A DNA stretch of 35,339 nucleotides from Ignavibacteria bacterium (GTDB lineage: Bacteria > Bacteroidota > Ignavibacteria > Tepidaquicellales > Tepidaquicellaceae), in the NCBI GenBank assembly GCA_016788375.1, contig JAEUSI010000017.1:1-35339 (forward strand), read 5' to 3'. The notes under the pieces are model-generated. The model did not search any database and had not been told where the DNA came from. It saw only the letters and a list, made by a program, of their open reading frames with translations. Below are positions 18,701 through 25,288 of the stretch, one piece after another. Every line of letters starts with the position of its first letter. Positions within the stretch are counted from its first letter, which is position 1. Position numbers and translations under genes: made by a program.

Positions 18701-19124
18701 TGAAATGCTTTCATTGTATGAATATTATTACGATATCATTTACAGACCGCAGGAGTTTGAAATTTCCGGACATGCAAAGACAAAGATAGAAACCTATCAG
18801 TTTAAAATCCTCAGAAACCTTGCAAAAGAAATTGAAGACAAGATTTCGGTCAGGGAAAAAGATGAGTTTTCAAAGAGAGTAATTTATCTCAAGAGTCATC
18901 CTGATGAGATTTCATATTTGATAGGTGACGGTGAGAAGAGAGCTTTGAAAGTTGCCGAACTTCTTGACATGCCGAAAGAAGCATATGATGCAGACGAAGA
19001 TGCCGGAAATCACGGTAAGCCTGTCTCTATGAAAAGACTTAAGGAATTTAAGGAAGCTCTTGATGACGGTTTGATTTCACAGGAAGAATATGAAAAAGCA
19101 AAAAAGGATTTTTTAAAAATATAA
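15723..19124 (+). CDS. Large tubulin-like (Tubulin_2/FtsZ-like) protein with C-terminal SHOCT-like domain
   Basis: The N-terminal ~300 residues of this 1133-residue protein resemble the tubulin/FtsZ GTPase superfamily, of the Tubulin_2 (FtsZ-like 1) kind. There is a first strand-loop MPTIIIGLGGTGKEVL (residues 34-49), a GAGQIRPAARLAFF segment (143-156), and the tubulin signature SVSGGTGSG at 203-211 for GTP phosphate binding. A long, mostly helical region follows (about residues 500-700 look coiled-coil-rich), then a mixed domain. The last 35 residues (1099-1133, ending LDDGLISQEEYEKAKKDFL) match the SHOCT pattern, a short helical domain found at ends of many multidomain proteins. Published FtsZ-like 1 genes are often near vWA genes; none is here. 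A filament or membrane-remodelling role is inference. The ATG at 15723 has no Shine-Dalgarno. Confidence 0.8.
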   Translation: MEGKLNTDREISEPNLILDIAAKEKLELKTQELMPTIIIGLGGTGKEVLLRIRRQFVEKYGSISEFPIISYLYIDTDNAPSEESGIARERDFLINEIDFQPSEKIFHPVNPSDYIYRIQDVPHIKEWLSTTGEIAKLGTMNTGAGQIRPAARLAFFHNYDEIVSKLTAAKSRITDSRSINSVKEIHKIKNVNTDKINVYVITSVSGGTGSGMILDMGFLIRNIFRNQAVSTSYIVLPKIYQSYGKERVFANGYAALKEFEYYNLKNTFEVSWKKNEPHTFQPGVYDDTYIIDGENSKNLSLSDQNNRDIYKMLADTIFNDFSNSDFANYKRGVRVNLVQYKQRLWPDDNSVTDNTYSRKYSSLGQATISIPVDRIIISCAYKLCEDIINYYLTYAEGSQSEVDGYLISEFLPELGLLESKNKFQLLDSLYKSGEKTSIQSNIKSFLTALQNDLVSGKRGDKWSAFLLSEKMKFDTNFRDDNDVNRQGMYLSQIYSNRTKALQNVLGNRERNVPGALERKINSLVNDSTRGVFYAINLLKRLQFILTDNNFDYIPKYEKEIKDLQSVVTRLDSEFKRKFQELKEDETRSKLNVLRKSAMAGTLEKVLENMEEYYNAQVKLKSRYYAREICLRILSLIETKEKSANDRIITSGLISDLNKLTGNLGVLKGNFQKKYRYFIQKQETSFNLMMYDPDEVKDVYYVRYTGTGQSAQEKIKELSNKLLKELGASDVTDIVNILSERDAQIIENKMLSFARKFFENIKEDFNITDILFDKDAIRSESKIRGMFNQAFPWLRTREIPGSFKLDESAKKFYIGIKTNTASFKKFQSLIHSIAGNAVEFKDSADNSSITFYSEWAGFPLFYSYTVAEEMKPYYKHLSQNHNVDLHINKNYFIYHDIIPLNDEEKIRLDETYKAYLLGMIFGVFDVIPETESSKAIYKYTKQEGITVKRVEQLGIESRLINRLFEEQGKDALRYRILKDAETIQNNFFKANRLTEMLSLYEYYYDIIYRPQEFEISGHAKTKIETYQFKILRNLAKEIEDKISVREKDEFSKRVIYLKSHPDEISYLIGDGEKRALKVAELLDMPKEAYDADEDAGNHGKPVSMKRLKEFKEALDDGLISQEEYEKAKKDFLKI

Positions 19125-19133
19125 TTTTCCGGT

Positions 19134-19514
19134 ATGCCAACATACGATTATAAATGTGACAACTGCGGCTATGAATTCGAGATTTTTCAGTCTATGAAGG
19201 ATGAGAAATTATCGGAATGTCCTTCTTGCGGCAAGAATACGCTTAAGAGATTAATAGGCGGGGGCGGAGGTTTGATATTCAAAGGTACAGGATTTTATCT
19301 TACAGACTACAAAGGGAAAAAAGCGGATACTTCATCGGGTAAAACCGGATCAGAAAAACAAACTCCTGCTGATAAAAAGGAACCTTCTTCATCTTCTGCC
19401 GGTACAGAAACTTCTTCCGGATCCAAATCATCTTCCGAAACTAAATCAGTTCCGCCATCCGGAGAAAAAGCAGCAGCTGACGGCAGGGGAAAAAAGATTG
19501 CTGCGAAAAAATAA
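19134..19514 (+). CDS. FmdB-family zinc ribbon protein
   Basis: The 126-residue protein starts MPTYDYKCDNCGYEFE, the typical opening of the FmdB/putative regulatory zinc ribbon family, with paired cysteines at C8/C11 and C29/C32 (CPSCG) forming one zinc site. The segment KGTGFYLTDYKGK is also characteristic. From about residue 65 the tail is low-complexity Ser/Thr/Lys (SSSSAGTETSSGSKSSSE), longer than in minimal family members. The function of the family is uncertain; transcription-related roles have been proposed. It lies 9 nt after the tubulin-like gene, so the two are probably co-transcribed, and converges with lptB with 2 nt between the stops. Confidence 0.9.
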   Translation: MPTYDYKCDNCGYEFEIFQSMKDEKLSECPSCGKNTLKRLIGGGGGLIFKGTGFYLTDYKGKKADTSSGKTGSEKQTPADKKEPSSSSAGTETSSGSKSSSETKSVPPSGEKAAADGRGKKIAAKK

Positions 19515-19516
19515 GT

Positions 19517-20272
19517 TTAAGATTCTTCTTTCCTGATTAAGTTATATCTTTCGAGACTGAAATTCTCACCGAGATAAAATTTTCTGACAAGTTCATCTTC
19601 TGCAAGTTCGGATGCAACACCGGATCTGAAAATTTTACCGTCTATTAATATGTAAGCTCTGTCCACAATAGAAAGGGTCTCATGTACATTATGATCCGTT
19701 ATCAGAACACCGATTCCTCTTTTTTTAAGCGAAGAGACTATTCTCATTATTTCCTCGGAAGCAATCGGGTCAATTCCTGCAAACGGTTCATCCAGCAGTA
19801 TGAATTTCGGATCTGAAGCAAGACATCTGGCTATTTCAGTTCTCCTTCTTTCTCCTCCTGACAGCATATATCCCTTGGAATCCTTGATTTTAAAAATATT
19901 GAAATCCGTTAAAAGATTTTCGCATTTTTCTTCTCTTTCTTTTTTATCCAGTTTCATAAATTCAAGAACCGACATTATGTTTTCCTTAACGGTCATTTTT
20001 CTGAATATGGATGGTTCCTGAGGCAGATATCCGATACCGAGCCGGGCTCTTTTATACATCGGAAGTTTAGTGATATACTCCCTGTCGAATACAATTTCAC
20101 CTTCATTCGGTTTAATGATTCCGCAGATCATGTAAAATGTTGTGGTTTTTCCTGCACCGTTTGGACCAAGTAAACCGACAATCTCACCTTGTCTGAGATT
20201 TAGGGAAACATTATTGACAACTCTCCGCTTCTTATATTCCTTTACAAGATTTTCAGCTTTTAATTCACCCAA
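19517..20272 (-). CDS. lptB: LPS export ABC transporter ATP-binding protein
   Basis: LptB powers lipopolysaccharide transport from the inner membrane through the Lpt bridge. The 251-residue ATPase has Walker A GPNGAGKTT (36-44), the Q-loop Gln85 (YLPQEPSIF), the ABC signature LSGGERRR (137-144), Walker B ILLDEP and the H-loop His194 in ITDHNVHETL. The wording LPQEPSIFRKMTV is typical of LptB. The only start in frame is a TTG at 20272 (an in-frame stop lies five codons upstream), a rare choice. It is the last gene of a minus-strand run from 24090, 21 nt after pdxJ. The Lpt partners LptC/A/F/G are not in the window, which shows this organism makes an outer membrane with LPS-type lipids. Confidence 0.95.
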   Translation of the reverse strand: MGELKAENLVKEYKKRRVVNNVSLNLRQGEIVGLLGPNGAGKTTTFYMICGIIKPNEGEIVFDREYITKLPMYKRARLGIGYLPQEPSIFRKMTVKENIMSVLEFMKLDKKEREEKCENLLTDFNIFKIKDSKGYMLSGGERRRTEIARCLASDPKFILLDEPFAGIDPIASEEIMRIVSSLKKRGIGVLITDHNVHETLSIVDRAYILIDGKIFRSGVASELAEDELVRKFYLGENFSLERYNLIRKEES

Positions 20273-20293
20273 ATGATTACAGATTTATGAGAT

Positions 20294-21013
20294 TTAATTA
20301 ATTCTTCTTACAATATTCAGCATATCTTCGACAGCTTTCTGAAGACCTGTAAATACAGCCCGTGCCATAAGCGAGTGACCGATACTTACTTCCTGAATTT
20401 CTGCAATGCTCAATAAAGGAAAAATATTTGTGTAATTCAATCCGTGACCTGCAGTAACCACAAGTCCAAGTTCAGATGCCATTCTTGCCGTTACACCGAT
20501 TTTGCTGAGTTCGGTAATCTGATCTCTTTCGGTTCTTGTATTTGCAAATTTGCCGGTATGAATTTCAATGATATCGGCATTAAGTTCGATCGCCAGATCT
20601 ACATTTACAGGTTCAGGATCAATAAAAAGGCTGACTGAAATTTCCTTTGACCGGAGCTCTTTAATATAATCTTTAAGTCTTTCTTTTTCAGATGCCATAT
20701 TTAATCCGCCTTCGGTTGTAAGTTCTTTTCTTTTTTCGGGAACAAGTGTGACAATTTCAGGGAGAGTTTCAATTGCAATTTTAAGCATTTCATCAGTCGC
20801 AGCCATCTCAAGATCAAGTTTTGTCTTCACAACATCGCGGAGTAGTCTTACATCCCTGTCATTTATATGCCTTCTGTCTTCTCTGAGATGGCATACAATG
20901 CCTTCAGCGCCTGCCAGCTCGCATATCCCGGCTGCAATTACGGGATCAGGTTCATTTTCCCCTCTTGCTTCTCTTAATGTTGCTATATGATCAACATTTA
21001 CTGCAAGTCTCAT
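20294..21013 (-). CDS. pdxJ: Pyridoxine 5'-phosphate synthase
   Basis: PdxJ condenses 1-deoxyxylulose 5-phosphate with 3-amino-1-hydroxyacetone 1-phosphate in the DXP-dependent vitamin B6 pathway. The 239-residue TIM barrel shows the family's opening LAVNVDHIATLREARG (residues 3-18), the HLREDRRHINDRD segment, and VTAGHGLNYTN near the C-terminal phosphate site. Length is normal. It lies 11 nt after the CPBP-type gene and 21 nt before lptB. Its presence implies de novo PLP synthesis by the PdxA/PdxJ route rather than PdxS/PdxT. Confidence 0.97.
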   Translation of the reverse strand: MRLAVNVDHIATLREARGENEPDPVIAAGICELAGAEGIVCHLREDRRHINDRDVRLLRDVVKTKLDLEMAATDEMLKIAIETLPEIVTLVPEKRKELTTEGGLNMASEKERLKDYIKELRSKEISVSLFIDPEPVNVDLAIELNADIIEIHTGKFANTRTERDQITELSKIGVTARMASELGLVVTAGHGLNYTNIFPLLSIAEIQEVSIGHSLMARAVFTGLQKAVEDMLNIVRRIN

Positions 21014-21024
21014 AGTTTTTAATT

Positions 21025-21795
21025 TTAATTAAACAATAAATTAATCAAATCCGGCAAGCCTATTCCGTAAATTTCTTTATTTGTCCTTAAAACGGAAATT
21101 CCGTCAATTGATAGCATTACCAGCCAGTGCAATATCCAGCTGTATATAAAAGATCTGCTTCTTAAAGCCTGAATTCCCAGAATAAGACCGGCAAATATAG
21201 ACGCAAAGAGTTCTATTTCCGGTTTGCCTTTATGTAAAATAAAAAACGGTATCATTTGTATAAACACCGAATAATATCCGAACTTTTCCTTTAACCCGAA
21301 CAGTACATATCCTCTCCAGAAAAATTCCCATCCGAACATATAAATTAATATACACAATTCATATAAAACAAAAACTGTCAGGCTTTCCTTTACTTTAACT
21401 CCTCCCTGCGGATAAGTTGCCGCAAACTTCTCAGAACCTGAAACAATCCAGACTGTCACAAGCATAAATGCAAGGAATATTCCCGATGTTATGAGTCCGA
21501 ACTTTTTATCTCCCAGCGTAAAACCATAATCCGAGAGTTTTTCCCTGAATACAATTTTTACCGATAACAACGGAAGTATTGACATTAATCCGCCGTCCAT
21601 AAGAAACCAGTATACACGTGAATAAAATCTGTCTCTGCTGAAATTTTCATAATAAAAATTCGGTGAAGCAAATACTATGGAAAGAAAAGTAATAAATGCA
21701 ATCGAAAGAAATATATACGAGATTTTGAAATCGAGTTTTCTGACTTCAGATGCGACAGATTTAATTTCCGATTTTAAATATGTTATCAGATTCAC
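21025..21795 (-). CDS. CPBP-type intramembrane protease-like membrane protein
   Basis: The 256-residue product has six or more membrane segments and the layout of the CPBP (CAAX protease/bacteriocin-processing, Abi) family. Motif 1 (normally EExxxR) reads WEFFWRG at residues 156-162, so the first Glu is Trp156 while Glu157 and Arg161 are kept. Motif 2 is FFILH with His188, and motif 3 has His223 in WILHW. The missing first Glu, normally catalytic, makes protease activity uncertain unless a nearby residue such as Glu146 substitutes. The start is a GTG, 2 nt after the stop of the YbbR gene. Substrate unknown. Confidence 0.75.
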   Translation of the reverse strand: MNLITYLKSEIKSVASEVRKLDFKISYIFLSIAFITFLSIVFASPNFYYENFSRDRFYSRVYWFLMDGGLMSILPLLSVKIVFREKLSDYGFTLGDKKFGLITSGIFLAFMLVTVWIVSGSEKFAATYPQGGVKVKESLTVFVLYELCILIYMFGWEFFWRGYVLFGLKEKFGYYSVFIQMIPFFILHKGKPEIELFASIFAGLILGIQALRSRSFIYSWILHWLVMLSIDGISVLRTNKEIYGIGLPDLINLLFN

Positions 21796-21797
21796 TT

Positions 21798-22715
21798 TCA
21801 GAGTTTTTTCTTGATAATATACTGAAGCTTCTGCGGATCTGTATTCAGCAGACTGGTTTCATCAGGAATCTTAATATCGGGTATAATATATCCGAGTGTA
21901 TCATTTTCAATACTGCTGAATTCGACCTTTACACTGATATCGGAAATGCTTATCTGAGAAAGCTGTTCAACTCCTCCTCTTACAGACAATGAAACTTTCG
22001 GAGGAATCAGAAGCACTTCTTTATCATCAGGCACGTTAAGTATACTGACTTCCACGCCTTCAAAATTCTTTTCTGCTGACAGTTGCACATTGTATGAAAA
22101 ATTTATCTGCGAAGGTTCGATTTTTAAAATGGAAGACAATGTATCCTTCAGGTTTATTACTCCGGTCAGATCTGAATTTACGTTATTAAAAACCCTGCGT
22201 TCAGTCGGAATGAATTTTACTTTATTAATCAGATATGAAGAGCCCTGTATTTTAACAGAGTCGGGGTTAATAACAGGTTTTCCGACTATACTGTATCCTT
22301 CTTTCGGATTAACTATAATATTATTTCTGACAGGAACTGATTTTTCCGAAATTTTATCGAAGCTGATGCTGATCGTATCGGGATTGATTTTTACTACAGA
22401 AACATTAGGCTGAAGATTTAACCTTTCATTTACAAACTGCTCAGTAATAATTCTTGTATCTTTCCTGTACTTTGAAATGTCAAGAGAGTACTTAAGGTTT
22501 TTTGAGATCATAAGACTCAGCAGGTCCCAGCCTTTTCCTTTTACAGTTACGTCAATTACACCGGGAATTTCCTCCGACAATGCCTGAGTTTTTGAAGACT
22601 GAACTTCAACAGGGATCATAAGGTCGAGGGAATAACTGAGATTAAGATTTATATAAAGCCACAAAGCGAGGCCTACTAAGAAAGAGAAAAAGAGTATTTT
22701 ATAATTAACTCTCAT
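21798..22715 (-). CDS. YbbR-domain (CdaR-like) protein
   Basis: The 305-residue protein has an N-terminal membrane anchor (FFSFLVGLALWLYINL, residues 9-24) and then YbbR-type extracytoplasmic repeats (segments such as VDVTVKGKGWDLLS-like, GYSIVGKPVINPDSVKIQG, and KVSLSVRGGVEQLSQI). In many bacteria YbbR/CdaR controls the diadenylate cyclase CdaA, and the genes are adjacent; here no cdaA or glmM is near, so that link is unproven. It lies 7 nt after the GWxTD gene. A role in envelope stress or cyclic-di-AMP signalling is possible. Confidence 0.85.
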   Translation of the reverse strand: MRVNYKILFFSFLVGLALWLYINLNLSYSLDLMIPVEVQSSKTQALSEEIPGVIDVTVKGKGWDLLSLMISKNLKYSLDISKYRKDTRIITEQFVNERLNLQPNVSVVKINPDTISISFDKISEKSVPVRNNIIVNPKEGYSIVGKPVINPDSVKIQGSSYLINKVKFIPTERRVFNNVNSDLTGVINLKDTLSSILKIEPSQINFSYNVQLSAEKNFEGVEVSILNVPDDKEVLLIPPKVSLSVRGGVEQLSQISISDISVKVEFSSIENDTLGYIIPDIKIPDETSLLNTDPQKLQYIIKKKL

Positions 22716-22722
22716 CAGATAA

Positions 22723-24090
22723 TTATTTTAAATCCTTTTCCCAGTTGGGATTGCTTAATTCATTTCTCATAGTGCTGTGAGCGAGATAATATTCTCCTGT
22801 TGAAATCTGCCTCTCAATAAAAACACATTCAACTCCGCCCTGCAGTGTATGATATTTCCATATTTCGTAAGCTTTGTTTTCAGATTCAAAAGGAAATCTC
22901 TCGATATCTTCAGGTTTTCCGTACATGACGTATATTCTGCCCCTGTCGGTTTTCCATCCTTCCATGTATGCTTCTTTGAAATTTTTATTTGCCTCCTGAA
23001 TACGTTTCAAATAGTCAGTCTTATATTCAAGCTGCTGTGTTACCGGATTAGGATCTTTCGACTGCCAGAATGAATACATAAATTTTCTCTTGTCATTAAG
23101 ATCTTTAAGATCTTTGTAAGTATCAATTTCCTTTTCAGTCATTATATAGTTAGAATACTTAAACTCCTGTTCTAGCGCATCCGGAGTCATATTCACATAT
23201 TCGCTTTTAAGAAAATCGTTTTGGTCAGTCAGATCTTTTACATTTTCAGAAACATTAAAAACATAAAACTTCTTTTCAGCAGTGAGATTAATTTTTTTTA
23301 TACTGTCAATGAGAGATACTCTGAATATGTAAGATCCCCTGTCCAGACTGTCAACATTAATAGTACCAAAATCAACTTTGGATTCGTTCTTTGTTGTAAC
23401 TTTCTTTACCGAAGACATCATCAGTTCCTGGTTAAGATTTAAGATATTTTTAACCAGATAGAATTCTTTCGATATATTATCAGCCGTCAGTCCGTAAATT
23501 TCATAATAATAATTCATAACATTCAGATTCATTCCGAAAAGAGATGATGGATTCGGGATTACTTCAAGTGTGTTTTTATAAAATATACTGTTCTCGTTGG
23601 AAGATTTTACAATCTGAGTTGCAATTTCAATATCGCTTATCTTTAAACCCTGAGATGTATGGTTATCAATTTTAATTTCCGGGCTGAAAAGATCGGATTT
23701 TGAGGAATCATTAAAATCACTGCCTTTAATTTCCAGTTTATAATCTCCATCAGGGAGAAGAAAATTTAGCTGTCCTATCAGGTTTTGTTTCAGTTTAACA
23801 TCCGAAGTATCGCTAATTACGGTCGGAGTTTTGAATTCTTTTTCATAAACAAGAATATCCCTGCCTGTATTAAATATTTTTACATGTAATCTTGCAGCTG
23901 CTTCATACTTCTCATTAACAAACTCATAAGTAAGAGATTTCTGGTTGATTGAATAATAAAGTTCGAGGAAAGAGTTGTTTTCATCTCCTCTGAATACTGC
24001 ATAATCAAAATTAAAGAAGATTTTGTCCTGACAGTAACCGTCAGCAAAGAAAGTGATTAGAAATGAAAATATTAATACTGCTTTTTTCAA
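22723..24090 (-). CDS. GWxTD-domain protein (exported)
   Basis: The 455-residue protein starts with a signal peptide (KKAVLIFSFLITFFADGYCQ) and ends with a GWxTD domain: EGWKTDRGRIYVMYGKPEDI begins at about residue 376 and is diagnostic of this family, found mainly in Bacteroidota, Chlorobi, Acidobacteria and relatives. The region before it is a predicted beta-rich extracytoplasmic domain. The family's function is unknown. The start codon is a TTG (the only in-frame start after an upstream stop), with ccggaa just before it. A terminator hairpin at 24112-24140 separates it from the PorV-like gene, so it heads its own transcript with YbbR, CPBP, pdxJ and lptB. Confidence 0.9.
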   Translation of the reverse strand: MKKAVLIFSFLITFFADGYCQDKIFFNFDYAVFRGDENNSFLELYYSINQKSLTYEFVNEKYEAAARLHVKIFNTGRDILVYEKEFKTPTVISDTSDVKLKQNLIGQLNFLLPDGDYKLEIKGSDFNDSSKSDLFSPEIKIDNHTSQGLKISDIEIATQIVKSSNENSIFYKNTLEVIPNPSSLFGMNLNVMNYYYEIYGLTADNISKEFYLVKNILNLNQELMMSSVKKVTTKNESKVDFGTINVDSLDRGSYIFRVSLIDSIKKINLTAEKKFYVFNVSENVKDLTDQNDFLKSEYVNMTPDALEQEFKYSNYIMTEKEIDTYKDLKDLNDKRKFMYSFWQSKDPNPVTQQLEYKTDYLKRIQEANKNFKEAYMEGWKTDRGRIYVMYGKPEDIERFPFESENKAYEIWKYHTLQGGVECVFIERQISTGEYYLAHSTMRNELSNPNWEKDLK

Positions 24091-24111
24091 TTCCGGAAAA
24101 TGTTAAATTAA

Positions 24112-24140
24112 AAAAGGTAATCATAAAATGATTACCTTTT
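24112..24140 (-). terminator. Intrinsic terminator of the PorV-like gene
   Basis: A 13-bp perfect stem (24112-24124/24128-24140, with GGTAATCA/TGATTACC at its core) has a 3-nt loop and, on the minus strand, ends in a T-run. It lies 29 nt after the stop of the PorV-like gene and 22 nt ahead of the GWxTD gene. Confidence 0.75.
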
Positions 24141-24168
24141 CTGCTAAAATAATTTATTGCTTTTTAAA

Positions 24169-25206
24169 TCAGAATCCAAGATTTATTGTAAATATCTGAT
24201 TAGCATCAAAAACATCGCTGGATCTGTAAGCATAATCAAATCCAATGCTTAAGCTGCTGCTTGCCGCATAGTTAAAACCGGCACCGAAGCTTAATCCGTT
24301 GAATCCACTGGTAGCGGCGTCATCATCCGTATACTGATAAGCGCCTCTCAGGAAAACAATTTTATTGTAATTATATTCCAGACCGAAATTGTAATCATCC
24401 GAAGCATAGCTGTTATTCTGATACGATGTGTGTCCTATAAGATTATTCTTTTTATCAAGATTAAATTTGTAGCTTAGTCCCAGAGATAAAGTAGTCGGGA
24501 GTCCGAAATTTGCAAGTTCAGTCATTCTCGGCTCAGCAGGTGTACCAGTTTGCGAACCGACCGGCACATAAAACTGCTCGAGGTCCTGACCAGTAAATGT
24601 CATTCCCGGTCCGAAATTCTTCAGCACAACTCCGAACTGAAGTCCGGTGCTTCCAACATTATAATTAAGCGCGAAATCAAATGCAACTGTTGAAGCTTCT
24701 TCCCTTGCAATTTTATTATAAATTAACTTAACCGTTGTTCCGAAATCAATTCTGTCTGTCATTGATCTGGCAAAAGTCAAGCCGGTTGTTAAAAATGTAG
24801 GTGAATATGTTTCTCCTGTACCTTCAGGATTCAGAATAGTGGTAACAGGAATATCACCGAAACTGAGAGAATTAACTGTAAGTGCAAATGTGCCTAAACT
24901 CGGCACTTTATACGCACCAGCAAAATAATTCAGATCAATGTCAGCTATATATATCTGATTGGAGAATAAAACTTCACCGGTCTTTCCGGTAAGTGTCGTA
25001 AGTCCCGACGGATTCCAGTAAATAGCATCAAGGCCTGTAGCATTTGCAAGATTCGCTCCGTTTAAAGCAGTACTTTTTGACCCTACAGGAATTAACAGTT
25101 CGGGAGCAGAAGATAATCCGTATTTATTTTTCGGACCTGCCATAATACTGTTTGCAAAAACAAACAGCAGAAATAATATTTTTAAATATCTGTATTTATT
25201 TTTCAT
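24169..25206 (-). CDS. PorV/PorQ-family outer-membrane beta-barrel protein
   Basis: The 345-residue protein has a signal peptide (MKNKYRYLKILFLLFVFANS, cleavage near IMAG) and the PorV/PorQ/UPF0164 opening GSKSTALNGANLANATGLDAIYWNPSGL (as GSKSTALNGANL and AIYWNPSGL). The rest alternates aromatic and polar residues like an outer-membrane barrel and ends IFTINLGF with a terminal Phe. PorV-family proteins are FadL-like barrels; PorV itself escorts T9SS cargo to the attachment machinery. The gene lies next to T9SS-type exported proteins, which fits but does not prove that role. I start at 25206 because AGGAGC is 8 nt upstream; an in-frame ATG nine codons earlier is weaker. Confidence 0.85.
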   Translation of the reverse strand: MKNKYRYLKILFLLFVFANSIMAGPKNKYGLSSAPELLIPVGSKSTALNGANLANATGLDAIYWNPSGLTTLTGKTGEVLFSNQIYIADIDLNYFAGAYKVPSLGTFALTVNSLSFGDIPVTTILNPEGTGETYSPTFLTTGLTFARSMTDRIDFGTTVKLIYNKIAREEASTVAFDFALNYNVGSTGLQFGVVLKNFGPGMTFTGQDLEQFYVPVGSQTGTPAEPRMTELANFGLPTTLSLGLSYKFNLDKKNNLIGHTSYQNNSYASDDYNFGLEYNYNKIVFLRGAYQYTDDDAATSGFNGLSFGAGFNYAASSSLSIGFDYAYRSSDVFDANQIFTINLGF

Positions 25207-25253
25207 TTTAGTTGCTCCTATTTTAATATTCATTTAAATTTAAAATTTAAGTA

Positions 25254-25275
25254 CCTGCAGAAATAAATCTGCAGG
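25254..25275 (-). terminator. Hairpin after the 1092-residue surface-protein gene
   Basis: A 7-bp perfect GC-rich stem (CCTGCAG/CTGCAGG) with an 8-nt loop lies 13 nt past the stop at 25289 on the minus strand. A T-rich stretch follows after a few bases but is interrupted, so termination may be partial and allow read-through to the PorV-like gene. Confidence 0.5.
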
Positions 25276-25288
25276 CACTGTAAATGTT

